Below, piece after piece: positions 17,056-25,566 of a stretch of DNA of 41,108 nt. This stretch comes from JBGUXS01 sp045118155. Its GTDB lineage: Bacteria > Pseudomonadota > Alphaproteobacteria > CAAHEQ01 > UBA3637. Position 1 is the stretch's first letter; each line of letters begins with the position of its first letter. Both the position numbers and the translations under genes were made by a program. Below the pieces are notes generated by a model. That model searched no databases. It saw only the letters and a list, made by a program, of their open reading frames with translations, and had not been told where the DNA came from. Where the stretch lies: positions 1 through 41,108 of the forward strand of contig JBGUXS010000059.1 of the NCBI GenBank assembly GCA_045118155.1. The letters run 5' to 3'.

Positions 17056-18453
17056 ATGAAAAAATATTTACTGACATTTTTATTTTTATCCTTGCCCGTT
17101 TTGGCGGAAGATGTTGGTTTTGGCCATGCCCTAACGGTTTTTGACCGGGGGCAATATGATCGGGCGGCCGTGGAATTAAACGCCCTGTCGGCCCAAGGTC
17201 ATGCCTTTGCCGATTACTATTTAGGGAAGATGTACTATGAAGGGTTGGGTGTTCCCAAGGATGAAGAAAAAGCGTTTACTTTACTGAAAAACGCTTATAC
17301 CCATCGGGTTTATCCCGCTGGTTTTTACTTGTATAAAATCTTTCGGGAACGCGATCCTAATAATACAAAACAAGCTCTTGTTTACCTAAAACGTGCGGCT
17401 TTGGCGGGGGATGTTCAAGCGCTGGAAGAACTGGGTGATTTGCACATGGATGAAACCAGCATCACCGGTAAAGAATACACCTATGCTTTTGGATATTACC
17501 TAATCGGGGCCAGAATTGGGGATAAAAAATCACAACGCAAAGTGGCTTTGCTGTACAAGATAGGCCGGGGGGCCACCCAAGATATTGAAAATGCCGAACG
17601 GTGGATGAAACGGTCTGCCCACCAAGGATATGTCTTGGCGCAACAAGATTTGGCCGATTGGTATGAAAATGATGAAGTGCTAAAAAACCCCTTAAACGCC
17701 TATACATGGTACAGCATTATTGCCGCCTATAACACAGATAAGGTCGGGGAAGAAGCCAAAGAAAAACGCGCCGAATTTGAAAAGAAATTAGAAAAGAAAA
17801 AAGAATTTGTGGAACGACAACGCGGGGCAAGACGTTGGCGCCCCACAACGGCCCTAGAAAGTGTACCGGATATTGAACGATACAAAGCCCCTATGCCCGT
17901 CATTCCTGGTTTTAATGACACAGAAAGTCTAAAAAAATTGTTGGGGGAAGGCGATTATACCTTGGTCCAAAGTATTCGGTATAACATCACCCCCGAAGAT
18001 ATTGCCATAGCCAGTTCTACACAAGATTTTGCCCCTTTAAGACAAAAGGTAACTTTGGCCGCCCGCAACGGGGCGATTGGGGCGTATGCGTATTATGGGG
18101 ATTTAATGGCCAACGTGTTTAGAAACGATACACAAGCCACGATGGGCTATAAAAAAGGGGCCGAAGCTGGAGATACCTATGCCCAATATCGGTACGCCAA
18201 AGCTTTGTGCAGTGGTACAGGGCTTGAAAACGCCGACATTCCTAGGTGCTATGCGTGGTTATTATACGCGTACAAAAATACCGACGAGTTGTTAAAACCT
18301 ACCCTAGCCGAAACCCTAACGTTTGTTGAAGAAAACAGCACCCCCGAAGAACAAGCCAAAGGCAAAGAACTTGTGGATGAAGTGCGCGAAGTCATTGAAG
18401 ATAAAAAGACCGTCAAAGAAAATAAACCTGTGGGCGAATTTACTTTTTTCTAG
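17056..18453 (+). CDS. Exported Sel1-repeat (SLR/TPR-like) protein
   Basis: This 465-residue protein starts at 17056, where AGAAGGGG is a good RBS and MKKYLLTFLFLSLPVLA is a signal peptide; the ATG at 17035 overlaps the -10 box. Sel1-like units are visible. One is ADYYLGKMYYEGLGVPKDEE with KAFTLLKNAY; others carry ALLYKIGRGATQDIENAERW and AQYRYAKALCSGTGLENADI. A basic coiled segment (EEAKEKRAEFEKKLEKKKE) splits the repeats into two groups. Sel1 repeats mediate protein-protein contacts and are common in host-interacting bacteria. It starts about 300 bases from the secretion operon on the opposite strand, so a link to secretion is possible but not shown. Its 3' end overlaps the convergent gene by 14 bases. 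Confidence 0.85.
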   Translation: MKKYLLTFLFLSLPVLAEDVGFGHALTVFDRGQYDRAAVELNALSAQGHAFADYYLGKMYYEGLGVPKDEEKAFTLLKNAYTHRVYPAGFYLYKIFRERDPNNTKQALVYLKRAALAGDVQALEELGDLHMDETSITGKEYTYAFGYYLIGARIGDKKSQRKVALLYKIGRGATQDIENAERWMKRSAHQGYVLAQQDLADWYENDEVLKNPLNAYTWYSIIAAYNTDKVGEEAKEKRAEFEKKLEKKKEFVERQRGARRWRPTTALESVPDIERYKAPMPVIPGFNDTESLKKLLGEGDYTLVQSIRYNITPEDIAIASSTQDFAPLRQKVTLAARNGAIGAYAYYGDLMANVFRNDTQATMGYKKGAEAGDTYAQYRYAKALCSGTGLENADIPRCYAWLLYAYKNTDELLKPTLAETLTFVEENSTPEEQAKGKELVDEVREVIEDKKTVKENKPVGEFTFF

Positions 18454-18748
18454 TTTTCTCTTTAGGCATTTTTTGTTCCGCCACCTTCAAGGGATTTCCC
18501 CCTTTTTTGTATTGCAGGCGGTGGCCGGTTTTGGCTTGATACAAATCTTCAAAACTTTTTAAAGCCCGCGCATCTACAAACGCTTGCTTTGTCATTTTCG
18601 CCCCCACAATCGTGACAATCGGCAGAAAAATTTCCCCGCACTTGAAATAATTTTCATCGCTGTCATAAACTTTCATCAGGAAATTTGTCATCTCTTGTTT
18701 AGGAAACGCGTAAATTTGGATCAAATCGGAAACCCCTAATTTTTCCAT
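18440..18748 (-). CDS. Small conserved-looking protein of unknown function
   Basis: This 102-residue protein begins MEKLGVSDLIQIYAFPKQEM and ends in a lysine-rich tail (KVAEQKMPKEKTRKK). It has no signal peptide or membrane segment and I recognise no family. The RBS AAAGGGGG is well spaced. The gene follows rsmD by 13 bases, so it is probably the third gene of an rluB-rsmD operon and cytoplasmic. The basic tail would suit RNA or ribosome binding, which is a guess from context. Confidence 0.7.
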   Translation of the reverse strand: MEKLGVSDLIQIYAFPKQEMTNFLMKVYDSDENYFKCGEIFLPIVTIVGAKMTKQAFVDARALKSFEDLYQAKTGHRLQYKKGGNPLKVAEQKMPKEKTRKK

Positions 18749-18761
18749 ATAAAACCCCCTT

Positions 18762-19304
18762 TCACATTAAACGTAAAAACACAAACTTATTCCTGTGATA
18801 TATCCTTATCTGTTCTATGTTAAAACCTGAAAATTCATATTGTTCCCGTGCATCCATTTCCACAATCACCAGCGTTTTTTCATCCAGCCAGTTTTTGTTT
18901 TTTAGGGCTTGCAACGTTTTTTCCGGGAATCCTTTGGCATACGGGGGATCTAAAAAAACAATATCGTGTGGGGTACCTTCGGGGGGATTTAGGGCATTGG
19001 CCTTAATAATCGTCGTGCGGTTCGGGGTCGGTAAATTCGTGCGTAAACTGGCCAACGACCGCGGGTTGATTTCAATAAACGTAACCCCTTTAGCCCCCCG
19101 CGATAATGCCTCTATTCCAATCGCCCCAGACCCAGCAAACACATCTAAAAACGTCAGCTCTTGCCAACTTTTTTCCGTCATCATCAATTGACTTTCCAAG
19201 ATAGAAAAAAGGGCCTCTTTCGGGCGATCAGCCGTAGGCCGGACGATATCCCCTTTGGGGGCGGTTAAGTTTTTCCCTTTAAATTCCCCCGCTATAATCC
19301 GCAT
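18762..19304 (-). CDS. rsmD: 16S rRNA (guanine966-N2)-methyltransferase RsmD
   Basis: RsmD methylates G966 of 16S rRNA in the assembled small subunit using S-adenosylmethionine. The 180-residue length is normal. MRIIAGEFKGKNLTAPKG and RPTADRPKEALFSIL are the usual N-terminal signatures, FLDVFAGSGAIGIEALSRGA is the SAM-binding motif I, and DIVFLDPPYAKG contains the N-methyltransferase DPPY active site. The start overlaps the 3' end of rluB by 13 bases, a common arrangement in alphaproteobacteria. Confidence 0.95.
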   Translation of the reverse strand: MRIIAGEFKGKNLTAPKGDIVRPTADRPKEALFSILESQLMMTEKSWQELTFLDVFAGSGAIGIEALSRGAKGVTFIEINPRSLASLRTNLPTPNRTTIIKANALNPPEGTPHDIVFLDPPYAKGFPEKTLQALKNKNWLDEKTLVIVEMDAREQYEFSGFNIEQIRIYHRNKFVFLRLM

Positions 19305-20002
19305 TTTTTTAGCCCCTTTTCTGATACTTCTTTGACCTGACCTTTGGGGAGGTCCCCCAAATCAAAAGGCCCATAAGACACCCGCACAAGGCGTGCTATT
19401 TTTAATCCAAAATATCCCAAAAGACGCCGGATTTCACGGTTTTTCCCTTCGGTTAACGTTAAACGTACCCACGTATTTTTTCCGGCGGCACTTTCAATTT
19501 GACACCGACATGGGGCATAATGAATCCCGTCTATTGTTATGCCTTTCCCAAGGCGTTCTATCATCCTGTCAGGAATTACCCCAAACACCCGCACCCGATA
19601 CGTACGGGGCAAAGCGCTTTTTTCTAAAGTATGAGCCAACGCCCCACTGGTTGTTAAGATCAACAACCCTTCGGAATTCACATCCAACCGCCCCACCGAC
19701 ACCACCCGCGGTAAGGTTTTAGGTAAGGCCTCAAAAACCGTAGGACGTCCCGCCGGATCTTTATGGGTGGTGACCAACCCCACCGGTTTATGATAACACC
19801 AAACTTTGGGGTGGGGTGCCTGTTTTAACGCTTTGCCCGCCACCGTGATTTTATCATTTTCCCCAACAACACACGCCGGCGTTTCTAAAATCACGCCGTT
19901 CACCGATACTTTTTTTTCTAAAATCAGTTTTTCTGCATCCCGCCGGGAACACAAGCCCGAGGCCGCAATGACTTTTGCAATTCTTTCTTTCTTTTCTTGC
20001 AT
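19292..20002 (-). CDS. rluB: RluB/RsuA-family pseudouridine synthase
   Basis: This 236-residue enzyme isomerises uridine to pseudouridine in rRNA. An S4 RNA-binding domain comes first (IAKVIAASGLCSRRDAEKLI), followed by the catalytic domain with VGRLDVNSEGLLILTTSGAL, in which the Asp of GRLD is the nucleophile. A further motif is LTEGKNREIRRLLGYFG. The start at 20002 (MQEKKERIAKV) is chosen because the earlier ATG at 20065 adds a hydrophobic stretch and overlaps tadA. RluB (23S rRNA U2605) is the likeliest member; RluE, RluF or RsuA cannot be excluded by eye. Confidence 0.9.
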   Translation of the reverse strand: MQEKKERIAKVIAASGLCSRRDAEKLILEKKVSVNGVILETPACVVGENDKITVAGKALKQAPHPKVWCYHKPVGLVTTHKDPAGRPTVFEALPKTLPRVVSVGRLDVNSEGLLILTTSGALAHTLEKSALPRTYRVRVFGVIPDRMIERLGKGITIDGIHYAPCRCQIESAAGKNTWVRLTLTEGKNREIRRLLGYFGLKIARLVRVSYGPFDLGDLPKGQVKEVSEKGLKKCGL

Positions 20003-20045
20003 ACTTGTAGTATACTCCAAAAATAAAAAAAAGGAAGTAAAAAGA

Positions 20046-20507
20046 ATGGATGAACGTCTTATCAAAAAAGCCCTTTCTTTGGCCCAAAAAGCTTTTGACG
20101 CCGACGAAGTGCCCGTCGGGGCGGTTGTGTTTCATTCTAAAACAGGGAAAGTCATTGCCTGTGCCCATAATAAAACCGCCCATCGGCACGATCCCACCGC
20201 CCATGCAGAAATTGAGGTTTTAAAAAAAGCATGCAAAAAATTGGAAACGGATAAATTAACGGGGTATTCCTTGTTCGTCACACTAGAACCGTGCGCGATG
20301 TGTGCGGCGGCGCTTTCTTTAGCGCGGTTAGATACCGTGTATTTCGGGGCCTATGACCCCAAAACGGGGGGGATTTGTCAAGGGGCCAAAATCTATACGC
20401 ACCCCCAAACCCACCATAAGCCCCAAGTCATAGGGGGCCTTAACGCCGATGCATGCGGGGAAATTTTAACCCGTTTTTTCAAATTAAAACGGGGGAACCA
20501 TGCCTGA
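20046..20507 (+). CDS. tadA: tRNA-specific adenosine deaminase TadA
   Basis: TadA converts A34 to inosine in tRNA-Arg(ACG). The 153-residue length is normal. Zinc-site motifs are both present: HAE in HDPTAHAEIEVL and PCAMC in LEPCAMCAAALSLARL. GAYDPKTGGICQG follows as in the family. The start at 20046 has the RBS AAGGAAG eight bases upstream; a longer frame reaching back to 19806 is antisense to rluB. The gene is divergent from rluB, with only 43 bases between, and its stop overlaps the xseA start by eight bases. Confidence 0.95.
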   Translation: MDERLIKKALSLAQKAFDADEVPVGAVVFHSKTGKVIACAHNKTAHRHDPTAHAEIEVLKKACKKLETDKLTGYSLFVTLEPCAMCAAALSLARLDTVYFGAYDPKTGGICQGAKIYTHPQTHHKPQVIGGLNADACGEILTRFFKLKRGNHA

Positions 20508-21831
20508 TCAAGAACCCTTTCCTGTTTTATCCGTCACGGATTTATCGTTATCCCTAAAATCGTGTGTGGAACAGGTTTTTGCCGACATCCATGTCCGTGG
20601 GGAAGTGTCGGGGGTTAAACGATCTGAAAAAGGGTATATTTACTTTTCCCTAAAAGATGCACAATCCGTCTTATCGGCCATTTGTTGGCATGGAACGGGG
20701 GACACCCAAAAAGCCCTTGTGGAAGGATTAGAAGTCATCTGCCACGGAAAATTATCCACGTATCCAGGGCGTTCTAATTATCAAATGATTGTGTCATCGG
20801 CCGAACCTGCTGGGGTGGGGGCACTGTTAAAATTATTGCAAGAACGCAAAGATCGCTTGATGAAAGAGGGGTTATTTGACTCTGCCCGCAAGAAAAAAAT
20901 CCCCTTTTTACCCGAAACAATTGGGGTAATTACAAGCCCTACTGGTGCCGTTATTCGTGATATTATTCACCGTATTACCGATAGATGTCCACGGCATCTG
21001 GTGTTATGGCCGGTCGCCGTGCAGGGGGAAGAAGCCGCCAGCCAAATTGAAAAAGCCATTAAAGGGTTTAATGCCTTTCCTAAAGAGGGGTTAACCCTTG
21101 GGGGCAAACATATTCCCCGCCCCGATGTTTTGATTATCGCCCGCGGAGGTGGGTCGCTAGAAGACCTGTGGTGCTTTAATGAAGAAAATGTGGTGCGGGC
21201 CACGGCGGCCTCTAAAATCCCAACAATTTCCGCGGTGGGGCATGAAACCGATACCACCTTGATTGATTACGTCAGCGACCTGCGGGCCCCAACCCCCACA
21301 GGGGCCGCCGAAAAAGCCGTACCGGTACGGTTGAATTTACTGGGGGATATTGGGGCCTTGGGCGGGCGTCTTCATCGGGCTTTGACCCAATTTATTGAAG
21401 GGCATCAAGCACGCCTTGTGTCCTTGGGACGGGCGTTGCCTGACCTAACAGAACTTATTCATAGATTTACCCAACGCCTAGATGATCAAACGGATAAATT
21501 AAGTATCGCCTTTAAGGCCTTAACCACCACAAAAAAACGGGATTTTGATGTCATTACTTTGCGCCTAAATCCCGCCATAACAGCCATTTTACACCAAAAA
21601 GAACAGGCGTTGCACCTGCAAGGAAAATTGCTAGAAAGTTATTCGTATAAAAATACGTTAAAGCGGGGATTTGCGTTTGTAACGAACAAAGATCACGTCA
21701 TTACTTGCGCCGAAAAAGCCAAAAATTTACCTTACTTCACGGTGCATTTTTCAGATGGTACGTTGGAAGCCACCCCCAAAGAAAAACCCCTAAAAAAAAG
21801 GAAAGAAGATGATCAACCGACTTTGTTTTAG
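20500..21831 (+). CDS. xseA: Exodeoxyribonuclease VII large subunit
   Basis: XseA is the catalytic subunit of exonuclease VII, which degrades single-stranded DNA from both ends. The 443 residues include the N-terminal OB fold (VRGEVSGVKRSEKGYIYFSL) and the catalytic core motifs GVITSPTGAVIRDI, IIARGGGSLEDLW and SAVGHETDTTLIDYVSD. A long helical region and a lysine-rich tail follow. It overlaps tadA by 8 bases and the peptidase gene by 23 bases. The small subunit xseB is not in the window. Confidence 0.96.
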   Translation: MPDQEPFPVLSVTDLSLSLKSCVEQVFADIHVRGEVSGVKRSEKGYIYFSLKDAQSVLSAICWHGTGDTQKALVEGLEVICHGKLSTYPGRSNYQMIVSSAEPAGVGALLKLLQERKDRLMKEGLFDSARKKKIPFLPETIGVITSPTGAVIRDIIHRITDRCPRHLVLWPVAVQGEEAASQIEKAIKGFNAFPKEGLTLGGKHIPRPDVLIIARGGGSLEDLWCFNEENVVRATAASKIPTISAVGHETDTTLIDYVSDLRAPTPTGAAEKAVPVRLNLLGDIGALGGRLHRALTQFIEGHQARLVSLGRALPDLTELIHRFTQRLDDQTDKLSIAFKALTTTKKRDFDVITLRLNPAITAILHQKEQALHLQGKLLESYSYKNTLKRGFAFVTNKDHVITCAEKAKNLPYFTVHFSDGTLEATPKEKPLKKRKEDDQPTLF

Positions 21832-22612
21832 TCTTTTTATTTTTATGACCTGTCAAGCTGTGGCATTTGAGGTTCTTTCCCCGTTAAGCCAAGGGGCATT
21901 GGTGCAAATCCAAGTGGCCCCAGACGAATCTGTGCGCGTGGGGGATACAAAAGTTTTAACCCATAACAACATCGGCTTTTTCGGGGTAGATAAAGAAGCC
22001 GCCACCATCACAATCAACTCCACCAAAACCGGAACACACGTTCTGCCCGTGCATAAAACCCCTTGGAAAAAGGAAGTTATTAATGGCCTAGATCACAAAA
22101 AAGTGGTGTTATCGCCAGAAAATCAACAACGGGTAAAACAAGAAAATGCCGCCCTGTGGGTCAGTCGGGATACCCCCAAATTTCAATCTTTTCCCACCTG
22201 TTTTATCCGGCCAACAAATCGCCCTGTTTCCAGTCCTTTTGGGGGATATCGTGTTTTAAACGGGGTTAAAACCGCCGGCCATGGGGGAACCGATTATCGG
22301 GTACCTATTGGGGAAGATGTTGTATCTAGTGCTGATGGTCTGGTCAGAATTGTGCATGACGATATGTTTTATACCGGCAAAACGGTCTTAATTGATCATG
22401 GGGGTGGGTTGTTTGCTAGCTATTCTCACTTGGATTCCATTTTTGTCAAAGAAGGTCAAACCGTTAAGGCCGGCACCCCTATTGGGGCTAGCGGTCAAAC
22501 AGGCCGTGCCACGGGTCCTCATTTGCATTACAGCTTTTTTTGGTTTAATACCCGGGTAGATCCCGAAAATGTTTTTGTATCATTCCCCTGCCCCAGTGAT
22601 CATACCCCCTAA
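21809..22612 (+). CDS. Exported M23-family (LytM) peptidase
   Basis: This 267-residue protein has a signal peptide (MINRLCFSLFIFMTCQAVA) and a C-terminal LytM/peptidase M23 domain. The zinc ligands are visible: HGGTD in KTAGHGGTDYRVPIGE and HLH in ATGPHLHYSFFW, with the intervening IDHGGGLFASYSHLD motif. Such enzymes cut peptidoglycan crosslinks; because the H-x3-D and H-x-H sites are intact it should be active. The N-terminal 150 residues are beta-rich, as in related periplasmic peptidases. The start is inside the 3' end of xseA, a pairing also found in other alphaproteobacteria. Confidence 0.92.
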   Translation: MINRLCFSLFIFMTCQAVAFEVLSPLSQGALVQIQVAPDESVRVGDTKVLTHNNIGFFGVDKEAATITINSTKTGTHVLPVHKTPWKKEVINGLDHKKVVLSPENQQRVKQENAALWVSRDTPKFQSFPTCFIRPTNRPVSSPFGGYRVLNGVKTAGHGGTDYRVPIGEDVVSSADGLVRIVHDDMFYTGKTVLIDHGGGLFASYSHLDSIFVKEGQTVKAGTPIGASGQTGRATGPHLHYSFFWFNTRVDPENVFVSFPCPSDHTP

Positions 22613-22668
22613 TTTTCTTGCATATTTTCCCGTTTTCGCTTATACTGGTGGGAAAGGAGTTTTTATTT

Positions 22669-23544
22669 ATGGAATTATGGCATACCTTAAAAAATAAATT
22701 GCTGAAACATCCCGAAGAAGAAGAGATTATTGAAACCATTGAAGAAATCATGGAACAACGGGAAGAACGGGGGGATTCTGTGTTGGTAGATCCTCACGAA
22801 TTGTTGTTGGTTAAAAACCTGTTCAAAATGAAGGAACTTCGGGCCGCCCAAATTATGATTCCGCGGGTGGATATTAAGGCCGTTCCTGTCACCATGACTA
22901 AAGAAGAATTGGCCGATATTATCTTACAAACCCCGTACACAAGATTGTTGGTGTATGAAAAAACATTGGATAACATTGTGGGGTTATTGCACTTAAAGGA
23001 TTTTTTAAAGGCCCTGCTTAAAAAAGAAAAAATTGATATTTCCCAAATTATGATTCCCACTGTTTTGTTTGTCCCCCCTTCTATTCGGGCGTTAGATCTG
23101 CTTCGGGAAATGCAAACCAATCGGACACAACTAGCGGTGGTCATTGATGAACATGGGGGCACCAATGGCTTGATTACGTTAGAAGATCTGATGGAAGTGA
23201 TTGTTGGGGAAATTGAAGATGAACGTGATATGCCCGGCACCACTTTGCTGTTGAAAAAAATCAATAAAACCACCGTGGAAGCCGATGCCAAAGTTTTGCT
23301 GGAAGATCTAGAAAAACTCACCGGTAAATTTTGGGGTAAAGAAGTGCAAGAAATGGAAATTGATACTATCGGTGGATTGGTGTCGTATATCGCCAAACGC
23401 CTTCCCCATAAAGGGGAAATCATCACGGCCCCTAATGGCGTCACATTCCATATTTTAGACGGGGATTCTAGACGGTTAAAAGTCATTCGGATTACCAAAA
23501 TAGGACATCGTTTCTTGGCCCCTAAAAGCAAAGAAAAAAAATGA
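22669..23544 (+). CDS. CorC/HlyC-family CBS-domain protein
   Basis: This 291-residue cytoplasmic protein has two CBS domains (about residues 60-185), starting with MIPRVDIKAVPV, TRLLVYEKTLDNIVGLLHLK and LAVVIDEHGGTNGLITLEDL. A C-terminal CorC/HlyC transporter-associated domain contains EMEIDTIGGLVSYIAKRLPH. There is no N-terminal DUF21 membrane domain, so it resembles E. coli CorC/YbeX, which is linked to magnesium export and ribosome assembly. The start at 22669 has the RBS AAAGGAG. In many alphaproteobacteria it follows ybeZ-ybeY; here phoH is elsewhere in the window and ybeY is absent. Confidence 0.92.
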   Translation: MELWHTLKNKLLKHPEEEEIIETIEEIMEQREERGDSVLVDPHELLLVKNLFKMKELRAAQIMIPRVDIKAVPVTMTKEELADIILQTPYTRLLVYEKTLDNIVGLLHLKDFLKALLKKEKIDISQIMIPTVLFVPPSIRALDLLREMQTNRTQLAVVIDEHGGTNGLITLEDLMEVIVGEIEDERDMPGTTLLLKKINKTTVEADAKVLLEDLEKLTGKFWGKEVQEMEIDTIGGLVSYIAKRLPHKGEIITAPNGVTFHILDGDSRRLKVIRITKIGHRFLAPKSKEKK

Positions 23545-24719
23545 AAATTATTACCTTTGGTTGTCGCTTAAACGCCTTTGAAAGTTCTTTGATGGAAGGG
23601 TTATCCTATCCCGAAAATGCCATCATTTTTAATACGTGTGCCGTCACCGCCGAAGCCGAACGCCAATGTCGCCAAGAAATCCGTAAAATCCATGCTTTGT
23701 ATCCCAATGCTCCCCTCATTGTTGTAGGATGTGCCGCCCAATTAAACCCGAAAATGTATGCCGCCTTACCAGGGGTTGTTTCGGTGCTAGGCAATCAGGA
23801 AAAATTATGCCCCCCCAAGGCACAAGAAAAAATACAAGTTGGATCTTTATCGGGCGGGGTGGCTGTCCCAGAGTTTTTACCTAAAACCGGCCATTTGCGG
23901 TCTTTTTTGCAAATTCAACAAGGGTGTGATAATGCCTGCACCTTTTGCGTCACGCGTTTGGTGCGGGGGAAAAATACGGGATTGCCCATCGCAAAAGTTT
24001 TGAAACAAGTTAAAACTCTGGTGCATTTAGGGGCGCAAGAAATCACGTTAACGGGGGTGAATACGGCCTCGTATCCCTTTGGTTTTGTGCCGTTAATTCA
24101 ACAGATTTTGGATTTAGGACTTGTCAAACGTCTTCGCTTTGGATCATTAGATCCTGCTTTGTTAACAGAAGATTTTGTGCGGTTAATGGCGCACCCCACT
24201 TTGATGCCACACTTACATTTTTCCTTGCAAGCGGGATGTGATACGGTGTTAAAACGCATGGGACGACGTCATCAGGTGGACGGGGTTCAAAAATTGTTCA
24301 ACGCTTTGCGAACGGTCCGTCCAGATATGACTTTTGGGGCCGATATCATTGCGGGGTTCCCCGAAGAAACCCAAAAAGAATTTGATAAAACTTATCAATT
24401 TATTGGGGATAATTTTATCACACATTTGCACGTTTTCCCGTATTCGGTACGCCCCGGCACACCGGCCGAAAAGCGGGAACAAGTGCCCATCCCCACCCGT
24501 AAAGCACGGGCAAAAAAATTACGTCTTTTGGGTGAAGAATTATTTCAAACATTATGTGATCGTTTTGTGGGAACAACGCAAGAGGTCTTAATTGAAAATG
24601 GGCAAGAAGGATACACCCCTCATTACATTAAGACGGCTTTATCACACCCCACTTCAAATGGCATAACCCCCGTTGTCATTACGGGAAAGGAGGCTCATGG
24701 CTTGGTTGGACATCTTTAA
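23541..24719 (+). CDS. mtaB: tRNA N6-threonylcarbamoyladenosine methylthiotransferase MtaB
   Basis: MtaB converts t6A37 of ANN-decoding tRNAs to ms2t6A. It is a radical-SAM enzyme with two 4Fe-4S clusters. The 392 residues include the N-terminal cluster cysteines (FGCRLN, NTCAVTAEAE, VGCAAQ) and the radical-SAM motif CDNACTFC in QQGCDNACTFCVTRLVRGKN. HFSLQAGCDTVLKRMGR and DIIAGFPEE are also typical. RLNAFES rather than the MNKYDSE-type start of MiaB supports MtaB. A C-terminal TRAM-like region is present but short. The start overlaps the CBS gene as ATGA. Confidence 0.94.
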   Translation: MKIITFGCRLNAFESSLMEGLSYPENAIIFNTCAVTAEAERQCRQEIRKIHALYPNAPLIVVGCAAQLNPKMYAALPGVVSVLGNQEKLCPPKAQEKIQVGSLSGGVAVPEFLPKTGHLRSFLQIQQGCDNACTFCVTRLVRGKNTGLPIAKVLKQVKTLVHLGAQEITLTGVNTASYPFGFVPLIQQILDLGLVKRLRFGSLDPALLTEDFVRLMAHPTLMPHLHFSLQAGCDTVLKRMGRRHQVDGVQKLFNALRTVRPDMTFGADIIAGFPEETQKEFDKTYQFIGDNFITHLHVFPYSVRPGTPAEKREQVPIPTRKARAKKLRLLGEELFQTLCDRFVGTTQEVLIENGQEGYTPHYIKTALSHPTSNGITPVVITGKEAHGLVGHL

Positions 24720-25566
24720 AAAAGGCCTTAAAAAAACGGCAAAAGTTTTTACCTTGGCCAAAGGGGAATTAAATAACACCGAAAATTTTGAAGAGTTGCT
24801 GTTGCAATCGGATATGGGATATAAAACTGTCCAAGACGTTTTGACTCACATCCAAAAAGGGAAAAGTCCTGAGGAAAAATGGGCGTTGTTAAAAGAAACA
24901 CTCTGCGGTATTTTAAATCCCGTTGCGAAACCCCTGACCTTAGAAAAGGGCAAAAAATATGTTATCTTGTTAGCGGGGGTCAATGGGGCGGGTAAAACAA
25001 CAACCGCGGGTAAATTAGCATACCTGTATAAACAACAAGGGTTTAGCGTCGCCCTGGTTGCGGCCGATACGTTCCGCGCCGGCGCCGTACAACAATTACA
25101 ATTGTGGGGGGATAAAATCGGGTGCCCCGTCTTGACCACACGTCCTAAAGGGGATGCCGCCGGCCTTGTGTTTGAAGCCCTTAAACAAGCGGATACCAAC
25201 GGCACCAATATGACCCTTATTGATACCGCAGGGCGCCTTCAAAACAAAAAGGATTTGATGGAAGAATTGGCGAAAATCAATCGTGTCATTGCCAAAGCGG
25301 GGGGGGATTTTCATCAAGAAACAATTTTGGTTTTAGATGCCTGTGTGGGGCAAAATGCCCTATCACAAGTTAGTTTGTTTCAAGAAGTCGCCCCCTTAAC
25401 GGGATTGGTCATGACGAAATTAGACGGCACCGCCAAAGGGGGGATTTTATTGGCTTTGGCACGGGAATTTGCCTTGCCCATTTATGCCGTTGGGGTGGGG
25501 GAAGGCGTGGAAGATTTTCATCCCTTTACCGCCGAAAATTATGTAGATTGTTTATTAGGGGGATAA
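24697..25566 (+). CDS. ftsY: Signal recognition particle receptor FtsY
   Basis: FtsY docks SRP-ribosome complexes at the inner membrane. This is a 289-residue short form without the acidic A domain. The N domain starts MAWLDIFKKGLKKT. GTPase motifs are G1 GVNGAGKTTTAGKLA, DTFRAGAVQQLQLW, DTAGRLQNKKDL (G3) and TKLDGTAKGG (G4). The strong RBS GAAAGGAGG lies inside mtaB, and the gene overlaps it by 23 bases. The stop is immediately followed by the next ATG. Confidence 0.96.
   Translation: MAWLDIFKKGLKKTAKVFTLAKGELNNTENFEELLLQSDMGYKTVQDVLTHIQKGKSPEEKWALLKETLCGILNPVAKPLTLEKGKKYVILLAGVNGAGKTTTAGKLAYLYKQQGFSVALVAADTFRAGAVQQLQLWGDKIGCPVLTTRPKGDAAGLVFEALKQADTNGTNMTLIDTAGRLQNKKDLMEELAKINRVIAKAGGDFHQETILVLDACVGQNALSQVSLFQEVAPLTGLVMTKLDGTAKGGILLALAREFALPIYAVGVGEGVEDFHPFTAENYVDCLLGG

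Noticed and set aside
22794..23531. 245-codon minus-strand frame opposite the CorC-like gene
   Set aside because: The plus-strand gene has clear CBS and CorC motifs; the antisense frame is serine-rich and has no recognisable motif.
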